Position numbers and translations under genes: made by a program
Part shown: positions 25,601 to 33,416 of the stretch, piece by piece
How the letters are laid out: each line of letters opens with the position of its first letter
Position numbering within the stretch: position 1 is the first letter of the stretch
Notes under the pieces: model-generated
Told to the model about the DNA's origin: nothing
What the model saw: the letters and a program-made list of their open reading frames with translations, nothing else
The model's database searches: none
Source of the DNA: an uncultured Lachnospiraceae bacterium
GTDB lineage: Bacteria > Bacillota > Clostridia > Lachnospirales > Lachnospiraceae
Direction: 5' to 3'
Length of the DNA: 55,858 nucleotides
NCBI GenBank assembly: GCA_902767015.1
Contig: CACXFV010000119.1
Coordinates: 1-55,858 of the forward strand

Positions 25601-27349
25601 TTCTCCTATCAAAACCTGTTTTCCATCAAATGCAAACCCGTATTTTCTGATATTTTCCTCTGTAAATCCCAAATCGTTGAGTTCAGCCGCATAATTTTTT
25701 TCTTCTATTTGCCTGAGTGCCGCTTGTACTGTTGCCTCTAAATCCGCTTCGCTTTTTTTCTTTCTTACTTTAAATTCGATGATAATACCGTTCCCCATAT
25801 TTTGCTTCTTCGGATAAAGCAAAATATCATATCTTCCAAATCCACTCTCCCGATTAGATTTTATAATATAATTTTCTGACATATCAACCATTAAGCCAAG
25901 AACAAATCCATGATAAAATCGCTCCGGCTCACTTGTTCTTCTTATCTGCTCATTCTTATCATTCACAGTATTTATACTTTCTTCATTCGTATCATTTCCC
26001 TTCCCGCCAGTGTCAAAGCTACTAAATATCTGCACAGTTACCCGTTCCATATACTCGTTCATCGCATCCAAATCGCCTATCAGAAGTGCCTTGATAAAAT
26101 CATTATAGTTTTTCCTTACTTTTCCGAACCAACCGCTTACCATGCGATAAAACATTTTTTTTACTTCATAGTTGGTAATTGCAAGCTGATATAACGGATA
26201 TTCATTTTCCGGTGCCTGCTCTCCGTTTTGATAAGATAAAACCTTAAGATAACCGGCGGCCAAAAGCAGGCTCCATATAGCTGTTTCGTCCTCACCAAGT
26301 TCACTGTACACAAGTTGTTCATTGATTGGCACCTCTATGGGCTTACCCGACAGCAAATCTTCAAACAGCTGTTTTATATCGGAAGCACCTTCACGGATTA
26401 ATTTTGCTACCAGACTATTAGAACTGGTATCTGCCCAATAGGTATTCAATCTCTTTTTATCCAGATAGTTAATAATTGACCATGGATTATAAATATCCCT
26501 TTTGGCACCAAACACAAATCCATCGTACCATTTTTTTACATTCTCCTTCTCGCCAATCTCCATCTCATCCATTGCAGAGAATACTTCCTCTTCTGTAAAT
26601 CCAAATGCCGTGGCATATTTATCAGAAGTGGTGGTCACAATCTCCAGATTATTTAAATCTGAAAAAATTGATTCCTTGCTTACTCTTGTAATTCCTGTCA
26701 TAAGTGCCCTCTCTAAATATGGATTCGTCTTAAAAGTTGAATTAAACAGATTTCTGATAAAGGATGTAAATTCATTCCAATACCCATTAACATAAGCTTC
26801 CTGCATCGGTGTATCATATTCATCTAATAAAATGATTACCTTTTTGCCGTAATATCTGCTGAGATAATCTGATAAATGGTGGATTGAAAGCGCTGCATCT
26901 ACCTCACTCATGTTAATATTAATTCTTTTAAAATAATCAACACTGCTGTCTCCTAAAACATTGCTGTCTAATAAATATTGATGCTGCTCATAAAGGTCTG
27001 TCAGCAGACGATATATTTTTTCCATTATTTTTTCATAGGTATTTTCCTTCATGTTCGCAAAAGACAAATAGATAACAGGATATGTTCCTTGTAAATTTCT
27101 GTATTTTTCATATTTCCATATGGCAAGCTTCTCAAACAAATCACCTCTATGCTGATATTTATTAGAGAAAAATTTTTCTAACATACTCATATTCAGTGTC
27201 TTACCAAAACGGCGTGGCCTTGCAATCAGTGTAACGCTGTCACCATTCTCCCACCATTCTCTGATAAAATCCGTCTTATCAATATAAAAATAATTCTTTT
27301 CTATAAGCTCACTATAATTCTGAATCCCAATGGCTACTGTTCTTGCCAT
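25595..27349 (-). CDS. AAA-ATPase-like / PD-(D/E)XK nuclease-fold protein
   Basis: 584 residues, the standard length. It opens MARTVAIGIQNYSELIEKN with YIDKTDFIREWWENG and Walker A RPRRFGKTLNMSML. Walker B is VIILLDEYDTPM, and a GITRVSKESIFSDLNNLEI block follows. The C-terminal nuclease-like domain has GFGRYDILLYPKK and IIIEFKVRKKK, that is D...E-x-K of PD-(D/E)XK_9. Genes of this AAA-ATPase_like + DUF1703 type occur in many copies in Lachnospiraceae and Bacteroidetes; the role is unknown, with mobile-element or defence links only proposed. ATG at 27349 has GGGAGGAG upstream, better than the first in-frame ATG at 27382. Confidence 0.93.
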   Translation of the reverse strand: MARTVAIGIQNYSELIEKNYFYIDKTDFIREWWENGDSVTLIARPRRFGKTLNMSMLEKFFSNKYQHRGDLFEKLAIWKYEKYRNLQGTYPVIYLSFANMKENTYEKIMEKIYRLLTDLYEQHQYLLDSNVLGDSSVDYFKRININMSEVDAALSIHHLSDYLSRYYGKKVIILLDEYDTPMQEAYVNGYWNEFTSFIRNLFNSTFKTNPYLERALMTGITRVSKESIFSDLNNLEIVTTTSDKYATAFGFTEEEVFSAMDEMEIGEKENVKKWYDGFVFGAKRDIYNPWSIINYLDKKRLNTYWADTSSNSLVAKLIREGASDIKQLFEDLLSGKPIEVPINEQLVYSELGEDETAIWSLLLAAGYLKVLSYQNGEQAPENEYPLYQLAITNYEVKKMFYRMVSGWFGKVRKNYNDFIKALLIGDLDAMNEYMERVTVQIFSSFDTGGKGNDTNEESINTVNDKNEQIRRTSEPERFYHGFVLGLMVDMSENYIIKSNRESGFGRYDILLYPKKQNMGNGIIIEFKVRKKKSEADLEATVQAALRQIEEKNYAAELNDLGFTEENIRKYGFAFDGKQVLIGEV

Positions 27350-27458
27350 ATCCTCTCTCCTCCCATCTATCTCACCATACATTGAAAAATTTCATCAATT
27401 ATCTCACAGTTTTACTATCGTATTAACATATTTGTCTCCACGGTTCAAGCGGACACGT

Positions 27459-27792
27459 TTACTTCACATCATATCTGCCGTAAACAAATGCCTCATCTGC
27501 CTCCATTGAACAGATAAACATATCTATTTCTTTACAAACACCTCTGTTTTCCTCCAGAAATGGTCTTGCATCGGCCATTACCCTGTCAAACAGCAACATA
27601 GCGATAAACAAGATAATACAATAATAAGCCAAGTACACCGCCTCCGATAAAGGTACCAAGACCTTGTAACACGCTATTATCGCTCACATATAGCATAATA
27701 TTACCTAAAATAATAATCCCTAATATCTCATACACCAGGATTCCCCTGATTTTGATACTTTTAGCATAGCTTCTGATACTCTTCTTTACCAT
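27459..27792 (-). pseudogene. Small TM protein gene split by a frameshift
   Basis: The first frame (27792-27586) gives MVKKSIRSYAKSIKIRGILV, two hydrophobic segments and YRYVAV, then stops. The overlapping next frame gives DRVMADARPFLEENRGVCKE and ends YGRYDVK at 27459. Removing one T from the TTT near 27590 fuses them into one protein of about 110 residues with two TM helices and a soluble tail. The two pieces could be separate genes, but the second has no ribosome site. Family unknown. Confidence 0.45.
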
Positions 27793-27810
27793 ATGTTTTT
27801 CCGCTTTCTT

Positions 27811-27954
27811 CTATGACTCATCTAATATACACAGGTTGATGACAAGCTCCAGCTTTAAATCTTTGTATTTTTTTATGAAGCCCTGCCGTTCCATTGACTT
27901 GCTTTCAATATCATACCTCAGATTTTCCATCTCATGTTCCAAAGCTTTTTCTCT
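27811..27954 (-). pseudogene. C-terminal coiled-coil fragment of an unknown gene
   Basis: On the minus strand an open frame without a start reads EKALEHEMENLRYDIESKSM, then ERQGFIKKYKDLKLELVINL and ends CILDES, 18 bp before the start of the 27792 gene. It is clearly coding in character (amphipathic helix). Its 5' part is cut at about 27954, exactly where the repeated DUF4869-like segment begins, so a recombination joined the two. Confidence 0.5.
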
Positions 27955-28196
27955 GCAATTTTTAGAATCCATTTTGCGCAATTATTCCCACAATTTGACA
28001 TATTATAAACAAATGAACCATCCTTAAGCATCAATGTAAGAACCTTTATGCCACCAGATAGCTCTTTAGGTGTAATTGCGCCAAAAACAGGACTATCTAT
28101 TATATGAGCACTTATTACCGTAGAACTGTTAACATCCCTAATCATATCTTTAACAAAATAATCTTCTATCCTTTCATGCATGAGCCTAATCTTCAT
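27918..28196 (-). CDS. DUF4869-like protein, 3' end replaced (copy 1)
   Basis: 92 residues. The stretch MIRDVNSSTVISAHIIDSPV, then FGAITPKELSGGIKVLTLML and NMSNCGNNCAKWILKIAE matches what I know of DUF4869 (ISxxELSGGVKTLILM, CGxNCAKWI). The last ten residues (KKLWNMRWKI) come from another reading frame of the fragment at 27811-27954, so the normal C terminus (about 15-20 residues) is missing. The same segment occurs at 34183-34376, fused to a lysozyme. Possibly non-functional. Confidence 0.55.
   Translation of the reverse strand: MKIRLMHERIEDYFVKDMIRDVNSSTVISAHIIDSPVFGAITPKELSGGIKVLTLMLKDGSFVYNMSNCGNNCAKWILKIAEKKLWNMRWKI
27952..28145. repeat. 194-bp direct repeat, copy 1
   Basis: About 24 differences in 190 bp separate this from 34183-34376, in the same orientation. 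Both copies start at tctgcaattttta and end exactly at the internal ATG encoding MIRDV. Synonymous-looking changes dominate, so both copies were under protein selection after the duplication or were acquired from diverged relatives. Confidence 0.85.
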
Positions 28197-28271
28197 TGTT
28201 GAACAACCAAAACTAACATTTTAAATATGTATCAGTATAACATAATATCAAAAATGTAACAATGCGGTATT

Positions 28272-28574
28272 TCACTGATCTTTTAAATTATTCCAACAAA
28301 ATGTAATGTCATCTGTTGACACAATCAATACATATTCTCTGCTATAAGGCGGTTCATCAAACCAAAGCCAACATTCAAAAATAACTGACTGATACCCTTT
28401 CTTTCTTAAAAGTCATATCTGCCAGTGAGGCATCACATACCAGAATAAATGTATGAAGTTCACCTTCTCTATCATCAATCCTTCCAAACATTCCAACCAT
28501 ATCGTTTGCCGGATTCTCATCTATCTTGATTCCGCCCGTCAAAACAACCTTTACTTTTTCATAATAAACATCAT
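28272..28574 (-). pseudogene. Unknown gene with two frameshifts
   Basis: AGAGG lies about 8 bp before an ATGATG start at 28574. The frame MMFIMKK stops at once; adding one A to the A5 run (28555-28559 on plus) gives KVKVVLTGGIKIDENPANDM and VGMFGRIDDREGELHTFILV. A second shift near 28395 (GGG versus GG) leads to YQSVIFECWLWFDEPPYSRE and the stop at 28272. The restored protein of about 100 residues is not a family I recognise. Confidence 0.55.
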
Positions 28575-28611
28575 ACTAATTTAATCCTCTTTTAATTTAT
28601 ATTAATTGTTA

Positions 28612-28743
28612 TTAAAAATCTAATACATTACTTATTACTCCAATAACAGTCGGACTGAAAAAACTCCTATTGTCCCCAGTCATCTGCATCAATACTCTAA
28701 AAGTCGAAAAATTTCCATACTCCCATTGAAATCTAGTAAAATT
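28612..28743 (-). pseudogene. C-terminal fragment of an unknown gene
   Basis: A 43-codon open frame without a start reads RFQWEYGNFSTFRVLMQM then TGDNRSFFSPTVIGVISN and ends VLDF. It has protein-like composition and is followed, 38 bp on, by the start of the broken 28574 gene. It is probably the remaining end of an upstream operon member. Confidence 0.4.
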
Positions 28744-28793
28744 TCATAATATAAATATTTTTAGAAAGAGAGCATTATCGTTCGTAAGCTTCA

Positions 28794-30275
28794 TTATTTC
28801 CACTTATACAATGTAAGCCTGTTATTCAAATTCCCTATCATAGTTCCCAGTATTTTGCTTTTAAGGGTTGATTTCTTCATTTGACTTGAAAAGCTTTTTT
28901 CGCTGATCAATTCAAGCCTGCTGTCAAGCGGCAACAAATCTTTACCGGAATCCGTTCCCCATCCAAACTTAGCACTGGTATTTTTGACAGTATCATGCAT
29001 TTTCTCTTTCATCATCTTTTGGAGCATCAGTTCAACCACTAAGAATCCCTTGTCAAATGTGTCTGTCAGGTTATTAAGAATTGTCTTAATCTCCTCTTTT
29101 GAAAAATACATAAATAATCCTTCAGCGACCACAATTGTAACCCTGTCTTTAGGAATCGCCTCCATCCAGTCAGTGTCCAAAACGTTACCTACAAGCATAT
29201 GTTCACGCTCTGTCTCACGATATACTTTTTTTCTTACCGCAATAGAATCAGGCAAATCAACATTATACCAATCAATACCTCCATTATCCACACGCTCAAA
29301 ACGATTGTCAAGACCGCATCCAATGTTGATACAAACTGCATCGGGATATTTATCCAATAGCTTTTTTACTGTCTGGTCAAACAGAATTGTTCTTGCAACA
29401 ACACATTCATGTGTGACTAATTTATCCAGATTTTTGGTATCAATACCAAGCGTTTCTATGATTTCAACTGCCTTCTCATCACAAATTCTGGCCTTCTTGC
29501 CCTTTGTTTCATTTGCCCTTACTGCCAAGGGTATGAGTGCCGTTTCCTGCACATCTGAAAGCTTCAGCTGTTCATTATTACTTTGCCTGTCTCTTGTGTT
29601 TATGTTGTCACTTTTTGCCGCATATCCGTTACTACTTTCTTTTTGTTCACTATTACTTTTTTCGGCTGTTACAGTATAGACAAATCCTGAAAGCTGTCTG
29701 CTGTTGATAACATGAAAGCCGGCATCTTTCATCATTTTAGCTATTCCCTTACGATTCTGTGTATGGCAATCCCCACTTTTCATGAGCTTAAATAGTATAT
29801 GATTATCAATAAAGCCGCCTATTCCTCCAATTCCTGTATCAGAAAGTATATAAATGCCCCCATCCTTTAATACCCGATATGCCTCTTTCATTGCCTTTTC
29901 CTGATAAGGATAGTGGTGAAAACTCTGGCTACAGGTTACCACATCAAAGGTATTGTCATCAAAGGGCAGTTGATTAGAGGTTCCTTCTATAAATGTTGCC
30001 TGATTGATATTCTTGCCATTTGCTACCTTAAGCATTTCTGTCGATAAATCAAGTCCATAGTATTCTGCACTAATCTCTTTTGAAAGCATATCTATAAGAT
30101 AGCCCGTACCACAGCCTACATCAAGCAATTTTTCAAAAGACCGATTCTTTAAATAATCAAATATATCCTGGCAGCTTATTTTTCCTTCTTTTGAATAATA
30201 CATTGTGTTTGTTTCATCATAAACCGGAGCCTGCTTGTTGAAATGCTCCTTTGACAATTTTTCATAATCCTTCAT
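28794..30275 (-). CDS. Two-domain SAM methyltransferase (class I + LCM/Tcmp-like)
   Basis: 493 residues. Domain 1 (1-205) is a UbiE-type class I methyltransferase: FNKQAPVYDE, LLDVGCGTGYL (50-60), YGLDLS, FDVVTCSQSFHHYP and a YRVLKDGGIYIL strand. A polar Ser/Asn/Gln linker (about 206-238) leads to domain 2 (239-493). This is an LCM/Tcmp-family O-methyltransferase with the second SAM motif CINIGCGLDNRFER (315-328), WYNVDLPDSI and VVAEGLFMYFSKEEI. Such enzymes are normally separate. Substrates are unknown; domain 2 relatives act in polyketide tailoring or on small acids. It is monocistronic. A palindromic operator (30436-30463) lies 160 bp upstream in a 500-bp intergenic region. Confidence 0.88.
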   Translation of the reverse strand: MKDYEKLSKEHFNKQAPVYDETNTMYYSKEGKISCQDIFDYLKNRSFEKLLDVGCGTGYLIDMLSKEISAEYYGLDLSTEMLKVANGKNINQATFIEGTSNQLPFDDNTFDVVTCSQSFHHYPYQEKAMKEAYRVLKDGGIYILSDTGIGGIGGFIDNHILFKLMKSGDCHTQNRKGIAKMMKDAGFHVINSRQLSGFVYTVTAEKSNSEQKESSNGYAAKSDNINTRDRQSNNEQLKLSDVQETALIPLAVRANETKGKKARICDEKAVEIIETLGIDTKNLDKLVTHECVVARTILFDQTVKKLLDKYPDAVCINIGCGLDNRFERVDNGGIDWYNVDLPDSIAVRKKVYRETEREHMLVGNVLDTDWMEAIPKDRVTIVVAEGLFMYFSKEEIKTILNNLTDTFDKGFLVVELMLQKMMKEKMHDTVKNTSAKFGWGTDSGKDLLPLDSRLELISEKSFSSQMKKSTLKSKILGTMIGNLNNRLTLYKWK

Positions 30276-30435
30276 AAGACTTCACCATATCTTTTAAATA
30301 CAAGCACCAATCACTTATGTATTTAAAAGGTTCTCCTTTTCTCTTAATTTTTATAATTTTTTTAATTCATACTTGCAACCGATACCGATTCACTGATATT
30401 TAGTATGTCAATATGGTATTGTAAAACTGAGTCTC

Positions 30436-30463
30436 GGTTAGTTTTGACTAACCTATGGTTAGT
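30436..30463. promoter_or_regulatory. Triple GGTTAGT operator-like site
   Basis: ggttagt (30436-30442) and actaacc (30447-30453) form a 7-bp inverted repeat with a 4-bp centre; a third half-site ggttagt follows at 30457-30463. The spacing resembles TetR-family operators. It most likely controls the methyltransferase gene on the minus strand, although no regulator gene is adjacent. Confidence 0.5.
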
Positions 30464-30677
30464 ATACCACAGATTTAGTAGGATTTCAATACGCCAATAT
30501 TTTTACCCTCATCAGTGAAAATTTTTTGGGTGAAAGAAAGCGAGGAAGCAAAGTGAGGAAGTAGCTGTGACGGGAAGAAGATTGTCTGATAAAAAACAGG
30601 AAAGGATTGGGTGAGGAATAAAAATAAGAATAAAAGCCGGATTAAGGAGAAAAATTGGAAATGTGACTTTAATGCTA

Positions 30678-30705
30678 TAAATTATTATAGTCTGGTTGCC
30701 GATGT
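30678..30705 (+). promoter_or_regulatory. Sigma-28 (SigD/FliA-type) flagellar promoter
   Basis: TAAA (30678-30681), 16 bp, then GCCGATGT (30698-30705). The Bacillus sigma-D consensus is TAAA-N14-16-GCCGATAT, so only one base of the -10 differs. It stands 86 bp before the zinc-ribbon gene at 30791, which is followed by flagellin, and fits a late flagellar gene promoter. Confidence 0.7.
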
Positions 30706-30790
30706 AATATTATGAATTATATTCTTTTTGAATTTTTAAGTATGCGTCAGGAGACATTGCAGATAGAAGATATTTTTGAAAGAGGCATGT

Positions 30791-31180
30791 ATGGGAACAA
30801 TTGTGAAAGTAAAATGTACAAGCTGCGGATATGAAGAAGAATTGCGGTTGGGCTGTGGAATTCGTGATAATCGTCTAGAACAGGTGTCGGAATATTTTGG
30901 CGATAAACAGAAGGAAGAAATCAACAGGTTGGTTAAAAAGAATATAACTGCTTATACATGGAACTACCGGCGGGGGATTGGAAACTGCGAACATTGTAAG
31001 CGTTTGAAAGAGATTCCGGTGCTTTTGGTTTTGTCAGAGAATGGGGAAAGAAAGATTATAAAGGGAGATTGTGACTGTGGCAATCATGTCACGGTGCTAC
31101 TTGACTGGGAGAGCGAGGAAATTTTATGTCCTCGATGTAATCATATCCTATTCAGGGAAGAAACAGGATATTGGGATTAA
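30791..31180 (+). CDS. Zinc-ribbon protein upstream of the protease-flagellin
   Basis: 129 residues from the ATG at 30791 (AGAGG upstream; an earlier TTG at 30776 lacks support). Cys pairs occur as CTSCGYEEEL near the N terminus, CEHCKRL in the middle, DCDCGN, and CPRCNHILF near the end, so one or two zinc ribbons are likely. No signal peptide or membrane segment. It lies between a sigma-28-type promoter and the flagellin gene, 84 bp upstream of the latter and on the same strand, so it probably belongs to the motility regulon. I know no standard flagellar protein of this shape; a regulator or chaperone is possible, not shown. Confidence 0.75.
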   Translation: MGTIVKVKCTSCGYEEELRLGCGIRDNRLEQVSEYFGDKQKEEINRLVKKNITAYTWNYRRGIGNCEHCKRLKEIPVLLVLSENGERKIIKGDCDCGNHVTVLLDWESEEILCPRCNHILFREETGYWD

Positions 31181-31264
31181 GGGACCGCTTACTATATACA
31201 GAGAGTGACAAGTTGATTAGAAACCGTTCCTTAGAAAGATTGTCAGATACAAGGAGGTATCGCT

Positions 31265-33190
31265 ATGGTAATTCAACATAATCCGGAAGCGGCTAATAGC
31301 AATAATGTTTTAGGTCTTCTGAACATAGAACAGACAAAGAGTACGGAAAAAATGAGCTCTGGCTACCGGATCAACAGAGCGGCAGATGATGCGGCCGGTC
31401 TTACAATCACGGAGACAATGCGTGCGCAAATCAGAGGTCTGAACAAAGCCTCAACGAATGCGGAAGATGGCATTTCTCTGATACAGGTGGCAGAAGGAGC
31501 GCTGAATGAGGTACATTCGCTTTTGCAGAGGGCGAGAGAGCTGGCAGTGCAGGGAGCCAATGATACGAATACATCGGAGGATCGTGTAGCAATCCAGAAA
31601 GAGTTGGATCATGTCCGGAAAGAGGTGGACAGGATTGCAGATACAACAGAGTTTAATACGATGGGTGTGTTTTCAAGGAACGGAGCTTCACCACAGGCGG
31701 TAAGAGGGAACAGTACGAACGGAACCATCGTGAAAGAGCAGTTTAAGGCACAGAACCTGCCGGATATTAACATTTCCTACAGCTTTTTGGACAGTAACGG
31801 AACGAAGATTCCGGTGTCAGCGAGTCAGGCAGTCGGTAATGATACCGCTTATGCTGATTCGGATATGGCAGCGTTCGTGAAGCAAGCTGCAGCTAATGCT
31901 GTAAGTAAGCTTGCAGCGGCATATCCGCAGATGATGAGCAGGGCATCGTCCAGTAATGTGAATATTGGTCTGGATTTTTCCAATATTGATGGCGGTGGTG
32001 GGACATTGGCACTGGCATCATTGTCCATGTCGGCTGGTTCGACGAGTACAACGATGATGTATTCCATGAAAGTAGATACGTCAGATTATGCCCTTAGTTC
32101 ATTTGCGTCCATGACAGATGAAAAGAAAGCGGATCTGGCGGCGGTGATAGCACATGAAATGACACATTTGATCATGTATGATACTACGACAGACGGAATG
32201 CTTAGTGGCGGCTCTTTTCCAAAATGGTTTGTGGAAGGAATGGCACAGACTTCCAGTGGTGACAATGGCTGGGTATCTTATCAGTTATCACCATCTTCCA
32301 GTGATGAGGCGATCAAAAATTACATGTCACAGTTAGATAGCATGCCATACGGTGCGGGTTATCTGGCAACGATGTATTTAGGTCAGGCGGCAAGTGGCAG
32401 CAGTACGGTGAACTCAGCAAATATTAAGGCAGGTCTGGATAATATTTTAAAGGATTTGGCGGACAGGAAGGATTTGGATACGGCAATTCAAAACAATACC
32501 GGTTTTTCAGGTCTGTCAGATTTCACACAGAAATTTAAGAGCGGCGATGCTTCGTCACTTACTTTTGTCAAAAATTTATTAAATGCCAGAGGCACGAATG
32601 GCGCAGGATCTTTATTGGCTGGAAGTCTTAGTACAACGGAAGCGAGTGCCTTTGCACCGTCTGCGTTATCCGGTTCGGCATCTAATTATGTGGTGCATTC
32701 TGATAATACAAGGTATGCCAACGCTTTTGGTACGGGTTATACATTTCCGAAGAAGGGTAGCGGTATTGTGACAGGTACCGGAGATAGTGGAGAGGCTTTG
32801 AATCTGCAGGTAGGAGCCTTAAAAGAGCAGAAGATCACGTTGGAAAAATACGATGTGTCCAGTGATGCTTTGTTTGGTGCAAATAGTCTTGATGTGTCTG
32901 ATAATACATTTGCAGGGAATACGATTCAGACATTAGATGATGCAATCGAAAAGGTATCCGGTGTCAGGTCTTATTATGGTGCCATGCAGAACCGGTTGGA
33001 GCATGTTATTGCCAATCTTGATAATACTTCGGAAAATGTATCAGCGGCGGAGTCGCGGATTCGTGATACGGATATGGCGCAGGAGGTTGTGACAAATTCC
33101 AAGAATAATATTTTAATGCAGGCGGCACAATCGATATTGGCACAGTCAAATCATAATAAAGATGGCGTTTTAACATTGATTGGAGCATAA
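31265..33190 (+). CDS. Flagellin with internal zinc metalloprotease domain (flagellinolysin type)
   Basis: 641 residues. The N-terminal D0/D1 part (1-140) is classical flagellin: STEKMSSGYRINRAADDAAG, ITETMRAQIRGLNKA, and GANDTNTSEDRVAIQKELD. The C-terminal part (about 555-641) is also intact: IQTLDDAIEKVSGVRSYYGA, then SAAESRIRDTDMAQEVV and QSILAQSNHNKDGVLTLIGA. The hypervariable region between them holds a gluzincin-like protease: H297-E298-x-x-H301 in VIAHEMTHLIMYD, and the third ligand candidate Glu324 in WFVEGMAQ. This is the architecture described as flagellinolysin, in which filaments carry thousands of protease sites. Strong AAGGAGG ribosome site. Transcribed with the zinc-ribbon gene and ended by the hairpin at 33215. 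Confidence 0.95.
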   Translation: MVIQHNPEAANSNNVLGLLNIEQTKSTEKMSSGYRINRAADDAAGLTITETMRAQIRGLNKASTNAEDGISLIQVAEGALNEVHSLLQRARELAVQGANDTNTSEDRVAIQKELDHVRKEVDRIADTTEFNTMGVFSRNGASPQAVRGNSTNGTIVKEQFKAQNLPDINISYSFLDSNGTKIPVSASQAVGNDTAYADSDMAAFVKQAAANAVSKLAAAYPQMMSRASSSNVNIGLDFSNIDGGGGTLALASLSMSAGSTSTTMMYSMKVDTSDYALSSFASMTDEKKADLAAVIAHEMTHLIMYDTTTDGMLSGGSFPKWFVEGMAQTSSGDNGWVSYQLSPSSSDEAIKNYMSQLDSMPYGAGYLATMYLGQAASGSSTVNSANIKAGLDNILKDLADRKDLDTAIQNNTGFSGLSDFTQKFKSGDASSLTFVKNLLNARGTNGAGSLLAGSLSTTEASAFAPSALSGSASNYVVHSDNTRYANAFGTGYTFPKKGSGIVTGTGDSGEALNLQVGALKEQKITLEKYDVSSDALFGANSLDVSDNTFAGNTIQTLDDAIEKVSGVRSYYGAMQNRLEHVIANLDNTSENVSAAESRIRDTDMAQEVVTNSKNNILMQAAQSILAQSNHNKDGVLTLIGA

Positions 33191-33214
33191 TCTTATGATG
33201 CTAATGCGGTTTGG

Positions 33215-33253
33215 GAGGGTGTCATTCATGTGATTATCATGAATGATATCCTC
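33215..33253 (+). terminator. Terminator of the flagellin gene
   Basis: gagggtgtcattcatg (33215-33230) pairs with catgaatgatatcctc (33238-33253), two G-U type mismatches, 7-base loop, followed by AATTTTATATATTTT. It starts 25 bp after the flagellin stop. Confidence 0.8.
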
Positions 33254-33330
33254 TCAATTTTATATATTTTCGTTCAGTTCATTGACATGTTTATGAAGTA
33301 TACCACTAGCCAATTCATAAATTAAAAACA

Positions 33331-33366
33331 AAATCGGTATTCACTATATGTTGAGGATACCGATTT
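33331..33366 (-). terminator. Terminator of the lysozyme gene
   Basis: aaatcggtat and ataccgattt form a perfect 10-bp stem around a 16-base loop. On the minus strand it is followed by TGTTTTTAATTT. It is 50 bp past the stop of the gene at 33417-34376. Confidence 0.75.
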
Positions 33367-33416
33367 GCTTCTGGTAAAAGAGTAAAAAGCTCTGATGTAT
33401 CTACTGGAAAATTCTT

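Noticed and set aside
25595-27349. AAA/PD-(D/E)XK protein as a specific defence system
   Set aside because: Very common multi-copy family with no partner genes here; no basis for a defence claim.
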